Positions 21,983 to 32,773 of a stretch of 64,000 bases of DNA are shown here, in pieces. Position numbers and translations under genes: made by a program. Origin of the DNA: Primulina eburnea (taxonomy: Eukaryota > Streptophyta > Magnoliopsida > Lamiales > Gesneriaceae); the NCBI RefSeq assembly GCF_022965805.1, contig NW_027331260.1, forward strand, positions 124,001 through 188,000, read 5' to 3'. Below the pieces are notes generated by a model, which saw nothing but the letters and a program-made list of their open reading frames with translations, was not told the DNA's origin and did not search any database. Within the stretch, counting starts at the first letter, position 1; each line of letters begins with the position of its first letter.

Positions 21983-23772
21983 ACTGTAGCGTCTACTATT
22001 TTAAAAGTGCGGAAATAATTTTTTTTATAAAGCTCACATTTCGGAAATAAGCATTCACATAAATTTCATGCATGCAGCCCTATTTAAAAATAATCTTAAA
22101 CCACCGACTGAAAAAGTGTTGCAGTTTAAAAATTATTGCCACTCAGCCCACGATCATGCATATATAAAATAAAATAAGTAAATCTTGAAAATCAACAACA
22201 TATCGTATAAACGTATAGAGCTGTTCGTGTATACTCAAAGCACATAAAATGGTAATGTTCGGAAAAGTGTGATCCTCGGGTCGTGCTGCCACATCCAGCC
22301 CTGCCAACTGAGAGTTCAACACCTATAGTCTCCTCATCAATGTGCTCACCTGCATCACAAACGCCTAGTGAGTCTAAAGACTTAATATATTTGTACCATA
22401 AATAACAAATACCTATACATATAACACAACAGTGAAAATATCATAATCAACATATCTTTCATGAACTTTAAAAGCTTAATGTAAACGTGTCATTTGCAAT
22501 CATGACGTGTCAAAACAGCTCATCGTTAATCATCATTCATCATTTATCATTTATCATTCATCATTCATCATTTCCATAGGTGAATTCAGTTCATTAGAGG
22601 TGACTATCGTACATCATCATTAATGATGGATCCATCATACATAGAACCGCAATACCCGGCGGCTGTCGGACATCAGTAACAGTATTACCCATCCACTGTG
22701 CCTAGGTCTCATCATCACCATTTACATATAAATCTTAAACATTTACATATACTTCGATAGCCACAACTAATTCCCATCATTCAAAATATAATCATTTACA
22801 TCACTTATAAAAATCATGCACCGACGCAATTTTCTTTAAATTCAATCATGCAACGTATATTTTCATAAAATTTTAAAAATCTTGAATCATGATGCATGAA
22901 CATTAAAAATATCCTAAATTTGTGCTTAGGGCGCTTCCAGGACCAAAATCTCAGTCTGGGTGCAAAATGACCATTTTGCCCCCAGAAACCTAAACATTTC
23001 CGTTTTACCACTAGACCTCTAAAATTTGACCCGAAGCTTAAAAACTCCTTAAAACATTCCAAAACATAATTAAAATATATTTTTTAGACGTAAACTCAAG
23101 CTTTTTTTAAAACTTAACCGATTCGTTTTAAAATTTAACCGATGCATTTTAAAACTTGGACCGTGGTCCCGGTTTCAACCCGAATCAACCCGAAACTTAA
23201 CCAAAACATTCCCAACTTTTTGCCATACCTTATTCACATCCTAACACCCTTAAAAAATCAAGACCAGTACCCTTAAGCTTCTCGAACGGACCCTGAAAGT
23301 TGTTGGAATTTCAGCACCTTGAAATTTCTACAAACCTGAATGCACCAAGCAACGTTTATAACGATTCTTGCCAAAAGCGGACGTGTCCAGCACCTAACCA
23401 GGAACCAAGACCAAACTCAAGAGACACCACTTGAACCATCTTAGAAGACCCTCCTGCCCCAAACAACTAACCACACACATACCCCCGAGACCACTCAACA
23501 AACCAACCGAGCCACCCACAACCTACCCCTTCATTCACCTGCTGTGTGAGGTCCGGGGCCGAAGAGGGCGAGTGGTGATCACCGGTGCCATGAGGTTGCA
23601 CGGACAATGAGCGGATCCTGGCAGGATTCTAGGTGAAGGGAACATGAATGATCCGATCCCACACCGGAACGAGAGGGATGCCGAGACTCTTCCATGTAAT
23701 GAACTGTACAGTTGAAGAGGGCTTAAAAGATTTGATATGTACTACTCATATCAATAAGGTGCATCTTCTTTT

Positions 23773-23866
23773 CGCTAGCTCATCACATAAGAAATCCAAA
23801 GTTAAGCGTGCTTGACTTGGGGTAATTTTGAGATGGGTGACCCTATGGGAAATTTCCCAGAGTGCG
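23773..23866 (+). promoter_or_regulatory. 5S rRNA-like pol III promoter in Cassandra 5' LTR
   Basis: GTTAAGCGTGCTTG (23801-23814) matches the 5S A-box region and GATGGGTGACC (23832-23842) the C-box. The 17-nt gap between them equals that of plant 5S rRNA, although the gap sequence has diverged. The C-box here is a perfect match. Known Cassandra LTRs carry such 5S-derived promoters. Confidence 0.9.
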
Positions 23867-24242
23867 TGTGAGTGAGGACATAAGCACGCTGGAAAGACCC
23901 GTCTTGGTACAGTGAGGACAGTCGTCGAATCTGGTGCGTTACAGTTAGTATCAGAGCTGACCTCTCTTAGTACGGTGTGGTTCGGGGACGTACCAAGCGG
24001 AAGCTGGTGGGCATGTGAGGTCCGGGGCCGAAGAGGGCGGGGGTAATCGCCGGTGCCATGAGGTTGCACGGACAATGAGCGGCTCTTGGCAGGCTTATAG
24101 GTGGAGGGATCATGAATTAACCGATCCCACATCGGAATGAGAGGGATTCCATTACTGTTCAATGTAATGGACTGTATAATTGAAGAGGGCTTAAAAGATT
24201 TGATATGTACTACTCATATCAAGAAGGTGCATCTTCTTTTCG

Positions 24243-24336
24243 CTAGCTCATCATATAAGAACTCCAAAGTTAAGCGTGCTTGACTTGGATTAATTTTGAG
24301 ATGGCTGACCTTCTGGGAAGTTTCCCATGGTGTGTG
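24243..24336 (+). promoter_or_regulatory. 5S rRNA-like segment in Cassandra 3' LTR
   Basis: Second copy, with AACTCCAAAGTTAAGCGTGC near 24260-24279 and GATGGCTGACCT near 24300-24311. The C-box has one change (GATGGCTGACC). The flank AACTCC is closer to true 5S than the 5' copy, which has AAATCC. Confidence 0.88.
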
Positions 24337-25554
24337 TGAGTGAGGACATAAGCACACTGGAAAGACCCATCTTGGTATAGTGAGGGCAGTCATCGAATCT
24401 GGGGCGTTACATGCTGAACCAAGGCCAGCAGCTCACGGCTCTCCCCTAGCCCTGTCACGAACCAAGTGGGTCTGTTTCTTGGCCAAGATCGCACCATGCA
24501 CGGCTGCACCACTCCTAGCCTTCGCACTAGCCTAAAACCGAACCACCCCTTGACAAACACCTCACGGCATACATCCTACACCACCAAGTCTCGAATCTAG
24601 CCTAGAGACATCATTCTCCTCAACATAATCAGACCCTTAGGACCCTAGTTCGGCAGCCCTTGCAACATGGTAACTCACACATGAGTTATGCACAATGAAA
24701 AATATTTTTCTTGTACTTTCAAAGCCAAAAACACAACCATTAAAGGACTACGAAAATTTCGAATACATCACAAACGACAGCAATTATATAGAGTGAGTGA
24801 TGCAAAAACAAAAATACACGGCGTGCCTTAGCATTTAAATGCTTGAAAACTCGAATATCTACGCACGAGACGTGAACCAGAGAAGCGGAGAAGACTTCTT
24901 TTTGAAAAAGGCCATGGGCTGCGACATGCTGTAGCATTCTGCTGAAGAATACGGTGGGGAGGATTCTGAATGGAGGGTGGAGGCGGCTGATGAATGAGGA
25001 TTGGGCTTAGGGTGAGTTTAGGGTATTATTTAAATGGTTAATTACAAAATAATGGGCCCTAAATTGGTAATTAAAAGGATTAAAGTAACTTTGAGCCCAT
25101 TAAGCTTAAAAATTAGCCCATCAAGTCTAAATGCACTCTCGAAAAATAATTCGTTTTGGAAATTTTTTGAAATTATTGACCGAACCTTCAAAAAAAGTCC
25201 TCCGATTCGATAAAATTTGCGCATCGGAAAAAAATAAAATCAAGCGGGTAAAAGTACCCAATAAAGCTCATTTTTTAAAAATACACTTAAAACACTCCAT
25301 ATTGATTAATAAAAATTAAACATGTAATTAAAATAATTTTCCTGATAATTCTCTAGTCTTCATTCCCTTTTCGAACGTGAAATGAAACTTAAAATCCTAA
25401 TACATGAAACGTTAAATAAATCATGAACTAAAATACAAATTAATGAAATAAACATGAATTTAATGCTTTAAAAGAATTAAATGAAATACCAAAGAAATTT
25501 AATTACTTGCATGCACGTGGTTCACGTGGACTTTCAAATTTTCGAGACGTTACA

Positions 25555-25700
25555 ACTTTGTTGTTGGTTTGCCGAGGTCAGTTAGAGGATCCAATGCAAT
25601 TTGGTTTATAGAGGACCGACTTACTAAATCGGCGCATTTCTTACCGGTGAAGACGAATTTCTCCATGACTCAATATGCAGAGCTCTATATCAGGGATACC
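25555..25700 (+). pseudogene. Element B0 integrase fragment (gypsy)
   Basis: Plus-strand reading gives FVVGLPRSVRGSNAIWFIED, then DRLTKSAHFLPVKTNFSMTQ and YAELYIRD. This is the start of the gypsy integrase catalytic core and matches B at 34105-34230. It is cut on the left by D and loses similarity at about 25700, where LTR-like sequence begins without the rest of integrase. Confidence 0.88.
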
Positions 25701-26690
25701 TTCGATTTGACAAAATATAAAATGTAGTACTCTTCGATACCTTCAATTTGACAGTAAATTCATACTTTTGGACAAGAAATGAGTGAGTTATGATCATTAT
25801 CGTGTGACTGCCCAAAATTTGTTGATTTTCAAAAATGTTCGCGTAGGGCGGCGCTCGGGCGAGAGATTTTACAGCCCGAGTGCCAAACATTCTGGGAAAA
25901 AAAATTAGGCATGCATAATGTGTAGTATGTTCGACGTGCAAAAGAAAATATTTTATTTTTGAAGTATGCTAAATGTCTTGTGACTAATTATCAACAGGTT
26001 TGGAAGCCGGTAAACGTGACCGAGGACATCTCCACCCCAGTAAATCATTACCAGGGATCTCATGTATGTGGTAGTGGATCTTCCCAACCAGCCCAGTACT
26101 GTGGTTTAGTCTGATCAGGCACATTTTTGTATGGGTCAGTTGCTTTGAAATATATCTCTACGCAAAATGATGAAGTTTATGCATGTTCAAGTATGTATGA
26201 TGCGAGCATGTTTATGAAAAGTTTTATAATGATGGGACTACTGAGTTTATGTTATTACGTTCAAATTTAATTATATACGTTCTACTTTAAATATTCACGT
26301 GGTTTTATTATGTATTACTTGTTATTTCAAGTTTATCCGTGTTGAGTCTTTAAACTCACTAGACTTGATCGATGCAGGTGCAGATGAGTATGAGGAGACG
26401 AGAGGTGGGGACCAATGAGCCGGCTTGGACTGCACAGGAGGCTAAACCCGAGGACCGACCATGTTTTAAGAATTTTTTAATGTTGATTCAAATATTTTGA
26501 TTTTTAAGAGGTTGTTTATGTTGTTTAAGCGTTTACCTTTTTGCAAACTTTGTTCGTAATTGTTTTATTTCAAACATTTTAGACCACCATTTTATTTTAA
26601 CGCAATTTGAAAGACTATTATTTATTTAAGAAAATTTTTATTTTTACGCAAATTTATATTAGATCAAAAATACTTTACGTTATGTTACAG
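25701..26690 (+). mobile_element. LTR L, plus-strand gypsy LTR, 5' end truncated or rearranged
   Basis: LTR-like sequence ending TTACGTTATGTTACA at 26690. It has the U5 block GAGTCTTTAAACTCACTAG (26345) shared with D, H and K, here in plus orientation, and a GC-rich inverted motif (GCTCGGGCGAG / CAGCCCGAG) near 25850-25880. At 26691 gypsy protease sequence begins with no primer site, so L is a 3' or solo LTR inside element B, probably the 3' LTR of B0. The left boundary is uncertain; 25700-25760 contains a near-repeat CTTCGAT/CTTCAATTTGAC. Confidence 0.65.
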
Positions 26691-27307
26691 TTCGCCATGC
26701 ACGCCGAGGAGGCGAACCCAGACACGACTCTACTGACTGGAAACATCTTCATAAAGAGAGTATTGATTCCGGGGCTACTCACTCTTTTATCTCGGAGACG
26801 TTCGCTAATTATTTGAATGTCAAGTCCATTGGACTCGACGTGAGGTACTCCGTGACAGTCTCATCAGGGGAGGAGTTATCAGCTACTAGCGTGGTCAGAG
26901 ATATTGATCTTGAATTATAGGGCCACCTAGTTTACGCCGACCTGATTGTGTTGCCAATGATAGATTTTAATGTTATCTTGGAGATGGACAGGCTGATGAA
27001 GAACATAGTTCTAATTGATTTTCAGAAAAGATCAGTGTTGTTAAGACCGTTGGGTATGGAACAATTTCTATTTGAGCTAGACATGTGGAGAAGTTTCCCT
27101 CACATGATCTCTTGCATGCAAGCACGAAAACTTATGGGTAAAGGGTGTCGGTCATTCTTGGCCAAAATTATTTCAACACATGACGCACTCACCCCGTCGA
27201 TATCTGACGTACCAGTTGTCAGAGATTTTCCTGACGTTTTCCCAAACGACGTTACAGGCCTTCCACCAGAGAAGGAGGTGGAGTTCGCCATTGACCTTGT
27301 GCCAGGC
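26691..27307 (+). pseudogene. Element B protease to start of RT linker (gypsy)
   Basis: Plus-strand gypsy pol. FAMHAEEANPDTTLLTGN matches the protease N-side of C ([10 protein letters not shown]...). After a frameshift, IDSGATHSFISETFANYL carries the aspartic-protease DSG near 26774. A stop follows DIDLEL (26918), then a long open stretch (26948-27307) runs to DVPVVRDFPDVFPNDVTGLP and ends in IDLVPG. The reading frame is cut by solo LTR H and resumes at 30423. Confidence 0.88.
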
Positions 27308-30300
27308 TGAAACGACCTCGACTCTTTTTTTTATCATAAGTCATAAAATCGAAAATTCAAAAATAAACAACTTAGAATTTCTAACAATCAATAATAAATT
27401 AACATATGAAATATCAAGTGCATAAAATAAATTTTAAAATCATCGACTAACCAAAACTCCTAAATCGGCCTTTAAAAAGATCGACTAACAATAAACTAAA
27501 GCATAAAAATTATCTCTAATAAAAATCATTAACATAAATCCTTAAATCATAAATCTATCTAGCTAGTGCGAAAACATAAAGGCTCTTGGGTGTGTACAGG
27601 TGCACTCGATCCACTCAATCGAAAGCGCCTCCTATAAATCATCAAATCATGCATCATTCAAACCTAGTGAGTCCAAAGACTCAGCACGTTCTAAACTTGA
27701 ATAGAAAATAATAAATATATATTCACAGGCATTTAAAAATAATATTTTATTTAAAATAGCTTTTAAATTTAATTAAACCATTTAAAATCATTTTAAACAT
27801 AATTAAATCATAAACCATAAAATCTTTTAAAAAATAACTTTTGAGCATAAGTAAATCATTTTAAAATAGCTTTAAGCATCATATATCATAAAATCATTTT
27901 TATCGTAAAGCTTTCAATCATATATCATTTTGGGTGAAGTTTGATCATTGAAGATGACTAGCTTTTATCCTCTGGTCGACTGATCAGTTTGTATCTCCAC
28001 ATGGTCCATGGGGATGGGCACTAGGAACCGCCATAAAAATACGATCTTCGGGCTCCCTCTGAGGCCTTTCCCCGTAAACGGGCTCCCTCTGGGGCTTTTT
28101 CCTCACGACATCCCCATAAATAAAATTGTAAGTTCACCGTTCCTTTTTAAAACGAATCACCCACAAATTGTAAGTTCATTGTTCCTTCTTAAAACGAATC
28201 CTCCACATATCCTCTTTGTCACAGTCAATTCACATTTCTCAAAATATTTTTCTTTTTCTTTAAAAATCATAAAATAGCATAACTTTCCAAAAATAACATT
28301 TTAGACAGTAAAAATTTCACAGCTTTATCATAAATCATAAAATATCATATTTTCATCAAAATCATCATATTAAATCATAAAATATCATTTAACATGCATT
28401 ATGATACTTTGGGACGCTGCCAAGCTTTTACGTATTTTCCTAAGAATAAAATTATTGTTTTGCCCCTAGACGTAAAAATTCTCGATGTTATATTTTTCTC
28501 ACATTTAATGACATGGGATTATCCCAAATAATTGTGTAAGTTTAAATCTAATTTTCCATAATTTATTCCTCTTAAATCTAGGTGTTTCAATTAATTCTTT
28601 ATTTAACGTTTTGTGAGGCGATTAAATTCCGGATAAATCCAAAACTTGTTATTTTCTTCCCAAATTTTAAACATAACATTATGATTACCTATTCTACCCT
28701 TGTGAGCCATGAATCACACTCGTGGACCCATGGTTCCAAATTTCCTTATTAAATTCGAAATATGACCCTTAACCGAACAACCCGAGCCATCTCCAATTTA
28801 CTCGAGCCACGCCGAAGCCACCTCGAGCCAAACCCTAGCCAACCTACCTAGGCAGCCTCCTAAGCAATCCTAGCCCACGGAACCTAACCCTAGCTCGCTC
28901 AACAGCCCTACAACCGTGCAACCGCGTGAGTTTCCTCTTCACCAAGACTCCTAGACAACTAAGACACTTCCAGCCGAGCCACCACCTAGACCACCTGACC
29001 CTAACCATCCCTGGACAACGCCCAGACCCAACCCAAACCAGCCCAAGCCATTGAACCCGCGCACGAGCCACCTGCACGTGAATAGCAGACTGCACGCCAT
29101 TGTACTCCACGCCTCTCTCGTTTGCTCGAGCCAGCAGCGATCCAAGACACTCTAGCCCCTGTCCCGACCCCTTCCAATCACCCTATGACCCCTTGATGGA
29201 CCACATATCCCAGACCCAAACCGAGCCGCCCCTTGGAACTCTCAGCCAAACAAGAAAACTCCCACGGGAATAGTCTTATGCAGCGAGGACTCTTCCCCAT
29301 ACCTGCTGAGCGAGTCCTAGCCCACTAGGACTCTACCAGGCCCTCGCCCCCTGAGCCTCCTTGAGACCCAGCTAGCCCTGGCCAAGCCCCCAAGCCCATG
29401 CAAAGCAACCGAGTCCCTTGAACCACAACATGCACATAAACCCACGGTTCCTTCTTTGTGAAAATCCTATGGTTTCTAGATATTGTTACCTTTAAATTTA
29501 TCATGTTTTGGCTATAATTCATTCTTATTTTATTGTATATTGGCAACGTGTCTGTTTGATTCAAAACAATTTTTTTTTAAACAATCGTAAAAACGTTCAA
29601 AATACGTATCATACCATAAAATAATTGAAACCTCGTATTTTTTATGCATAATCAATTAAAACACACATATTATGATTTATATGATGTGTAAAAGGGTTTA
29701 GAAAATGTGCATTTGCATTTATAACGCTCGAATATACGATCGTTGGTGAGGGTACGACGTTGGACGACCAGACGACAAAGAACACAAGCCTTTTCCTTCC
29801 TCCTTATTTTTGAAAATGGTGTGTGTGCTTTGAGGTGAACTTCGGCTTCTAGTGTGTTTAATTGTGGTGTTTTGAAAGCCTATGTAGCTTATTTATAAAT
29901 AAATTAACATGCTAATGGGCTTTTGTTTTGGGCTCGCAAGTTTAAGGGAAATTGAGCCTACTTTAAATAATTAAATTGGGCCCAATAACACTTAATTAAT
30001 TAAATAGTAAAAGTTTATAAAATAAGTTTCCGTAAAATAATATTTTTGATCTTATAAAACTCCTTTTTGCCCAAAACTGACTTCCCGGGAAAAATCGAGC
30101 TCGACTCGTAAAATAATTCAAACTCCAGCATTTTTAGGAAAATTAATCATTTTTAAATCATATTAGGAAGCCTTTCTATTATTTAATGAAAAATAATTAT
30201 TCTTGTTTTGGTCGTCCTCGGTCTCTTTTTCCCTGCCTATTATCGAATATTCAGCTAAAATCCTTAATTTCATGTAATCATGTCATATTATAATTTAATC

Positions 30301-30422
30301 ATGCAATTATACATTTAATCATATAATAAATATCATGATAGTATTTAAAATCAATTAAATAAAACAATTAAAACAATTTTACATGCATGCGGTTTACGTA
30401 GGTTGGTTTTTCGGACGTCACA
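27308..30422 (-). mobile_element. Solo LTR H (about 3.1 kb), target duplication CAGGC/CAAGC
   Basis: Minus-strand LTR from TGTGACGTCCGAAAAACC (30422) to GAGTCGAGGTCGTTTCA (27308). It is flanked by CAGGC (27303-27307) and CAAGC (30423-30427), one mismatch, and the B reading frame continues across it. No primer site, polypurine tract or proteins lie inside, so it is a solo LTR. It contains the U5 block CCTAGTGAGTCCAAAGACTC (27663), two CGGGCTCCCTCTG repeats (28049, 28079), a degenerate GAGCCA-rich region (28780-29400) and a candidate minus-strand TATA (TTATAAATA near 29893). Confidence 0.87.
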
Positions 30423-30847
30423 CAAGCACTGCTCCAATCTCTAAGGCACCGTACCGTTTGGCTCTAGCAGAGATGTTAGAGCTCAAACAACAAAATCAGG
30501 AGCTCCTAGACAAATAATTCACCCGCCTTAGTTTCTCACCATGAGGCGCACCAGTGCTCTTCGTAAAGAAGAAATATGGAAACATGAGGTTGTGTATCGA
30601 TTACCGAGAATTTAACAAGGTACCGATCAGGAACAAATACCCATTACCAAGGATCGAGATCTTATTCGATAAGTTGCAAGGAGCTACAGTGTTCTCTAAG
30701 ATAGATCAATGTTCTAGATATCCTCAACTGAAGGTAAAGGATGTAGATGTTCATAAGACAGCTTTCAGAACTAGTTATGGACACTACGAATTCTTAGTGA
30801 TATCATTTGGACTGAAGAATGTTCCAGCGATTTTTGTTGACCTATTG
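30423..30847 (+). pseudogene. Element B reverse transcriptase, N-terminal half
   Basis: Continues B after solo LTR H: ST-APISKAPYRLALAEM, then [39 protein letters not shown] and [19 protein letters not shown]. These are the standard gypsy RT blocks up to [16 protein letters not shown]. An in-frame TAA near 30515 and a TGA at about 30542 break it. It stops at the target site of solo LTR I and resumes at 32774. Confidence 0.9.
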
Positions 30848-32773
30848 TGTAATGCCCGATTACACGTACAAATGATAATAATGTGTTTATGTCATTTAAT
30901 ATGTAGTTATTTAGGTCAATACGTTTTAAATGTTGATTGATGTATCAATATTGATATTGAATATGATTTCTAGATTGTCCTTGGTGTATTGAGAATGAAT
31001 ATGTGTCTAAATAGTGATAATAAGATGTGTAGGTAGAAGTAGTGTAATGAAATTGGTAGGAAATGAGATGAAAATATGGCAGTTTTTACGGGTTTTAGCA
31101 TAATGATTAGAATATTTATCCAAATTATGTGAGGCCATAACCATTAAAAATCTAAGATGTAATGCTACAACTTTGATGTTTTGGGTTTTGTCAAAATCAT
31201 TGTGGAAGACAAGCCAAAAGTGTCCCGAAGTGTGTCATGTATATCGTCATTCCTTTATAGACACATGTTGGGAGAATAAACATACCTTTTTACTCAGACT
31301 TCCAAATGAAATGAAACTAGTTGGATATTCAATCCAAGACATATGGATACATCTTTCATGTTTACCACTTTTTCAGATTATGAAAGGAAGAAAAGTTTTT
31401 GGAGCGATATTTGATGAAATAGTGTGCAGGGCCGAAAGTTGCTTGCCGGGCCGAAGAGAATGTCCGCCCGGGCGGACATGCACAAAAATTTTAAAGTTTA
31501 GGGCCGAGAGTTCCTCGCCCAGGCGGTAAAAGACATCCGCCTGGGAGCCGTCTCATGTATAAAAAGATAATTCGACTTTTCCAAGATTATTTCACCATTC
31601 TTACCTTCTTCCTCAGCTTAAGCACGAAACCTAGAAAACTTCCTCCCAAAAGCTCCATTCTTCATTCCTTTCATCATTTTGAAGTTAGAATTTAATTCTT
31701 CATCACAAGAACTTCCTAAGGGTGTAAGTTTTCTTCTCTTTTAGTTATTATACATGTAGAGGACAATAAATGAATGATTTTCACCTAGTATATACATAGT
31801 GATTGGTTTATTGATGTATTTGACAGTATAGGAACGAGAACATCGTCTCAAACCAATATTCGTACACTTGGACTATAAGTTGGCATGTTCCTGAATTAAT
31901 ACATGAATAATATTATGATTTCAAATATTTCCCATTGATTATTTCTATATGTACATTGTTAGTATCTTATTGATGAAAACATAACAACATACTCATATTT
32001 TTATATATTAAATATGAAAGAGACTATGTCATGAACATGAACATGAACATGAAAAGAAAGAGACTGATTTTTACATGATATAGAGCTTGTTGATATCATG
32101 GGTGGTTTTAAGTCCACCAAACCTATTGGCCAATATATGTTCATGGGGCGTGGGGTTGCCAAAGTTACTCCCTGACGTCCAACACAGTAGTAACTATATA
32201 ATAAAGCAAGCACGGTAGTACAGGTCAAATAATGAGGCTCAAGTACAAAAATGAACATGAATATATGCTATGATATGACATGGTTTCAAGATTCATTGTT
32301 GATCACGACTTGATATGTATGTTCCTTCTACGCATATTGATACGTACAAATACAAACTTATTGAGTTTTATAAACTCACGTAACTCATGTATTACATGAT
32401 CAGGTAATGAAGATACATAGGATGTCGGTTTGCCAATGGATGCTTGTGACGTGCCTTACCTCGACAAGAACCTGGACGTCTTATTGTATAGCTTTTGCAT
32501 ATGTACTATAGTAACTTTTATGTCAGGGTTCGGAACAAGTTCCATTATATGTATAACGATGCAACGTATGTGTTTATATATATGTTTATAAGTGTGTATA
32601 TATGGTATTGCTTGAGTTTTTGGCTTAGACTAAAGGTAGGGACATCATGCCAAAATTGTTATAAACAATCAAATTGATATTCCTTATTTGAATTGTCTCA
32701 TAATATAGATATATCATTCAAACCCTATTTTGATTATGGTAGTAATGTCAAGTATAGAAGTAAGGGTATGACA
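30848..32773 (+). mobile_element. Solo LTR I (1.93 kb), target duplication TATTG/TAATG
   Basis: Starts TGTAATGCCCGATTAC and ends GGGTATGACA. It is flanked by TATTG (30843-30847) and TAATG (32774-32778), one mismatch, and B's RT frame resumes directly after. U3 holds an 18-bp perfect palindrome (31461-31478) and further GCCCGGGC-type motifs, followed by TATAAAAAG at 31558. No proteins are present. It is a different family from A/C/F/G. Confidence 0.88.
31558..31566 (+). promoter_or_regulatory. Candidate TATA box of LTR I
   Basis: TATAAAAAG about 80 bp downstream of the 18-bp palindrome and directly after a GC-rich block (31505-31550). Confidence 0.6.

Larger units (their letters stand above)
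23545..24411 (+). mobile_element. Cassandra-type TRIM, complete, with target duplication TGCTG
   Basis: A miniature LTR element of 867 bp: LTR 23545-23943, a 70-bp interior, LTR 24014-24411, flanked by TGCTG at 23540-23544 and 24412-24416. Both LTRs start TGTGAGGTCCGGGGCC and end GCGTTACA. The interior holds a primer site (TTAGTATCAGAGC, one mismatch to initiator Met) and a purine-rich AAGCTGGTGGG before the second LTR. Each LTR contains a 5S rRNA-like segment, which is diagnostic of Cassandra. It codes for nothing and depends on other elements for mobility. Confidence 0.95.
21985..25554 (-). mobile_element. Element D 5' LTR (about 2.7 kb without the inserted TRIM)
   Basis: Minus-strand LTR from TGTAACGTCTCG (25554) to GTAGACGCTACA (21985). 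It is interrupted at 23545-24416 by a Cassandra TRIM plus target duplication. The U5-like side has the block CCTAGTGAGTCTAAAGAC (22362) shared with LTRs H, K and L of this window. At 25555 it joins gypsy integrase sequence (B0), so D was inserted there. No genes. Confidence 0.88.

Noticed and set aside
23773..23866. A real 5S rRNA gene
   Set aside because: Only the internal promoter region resembles 5S; it lies within both LTRs of a TRIM and the rest is unrelated.
23746..24162. Minus-strand open frame of 138 codons
   Set aside because: Lies across the Cassandra LTRs and the 5S-like segment; no protein similarity.
28844..29145. Minus-strand frames rich in Trp, Gly and Val
   Set aside because: They come from the GAGCCA-rich part of solo LTR H, which reads open by composition.
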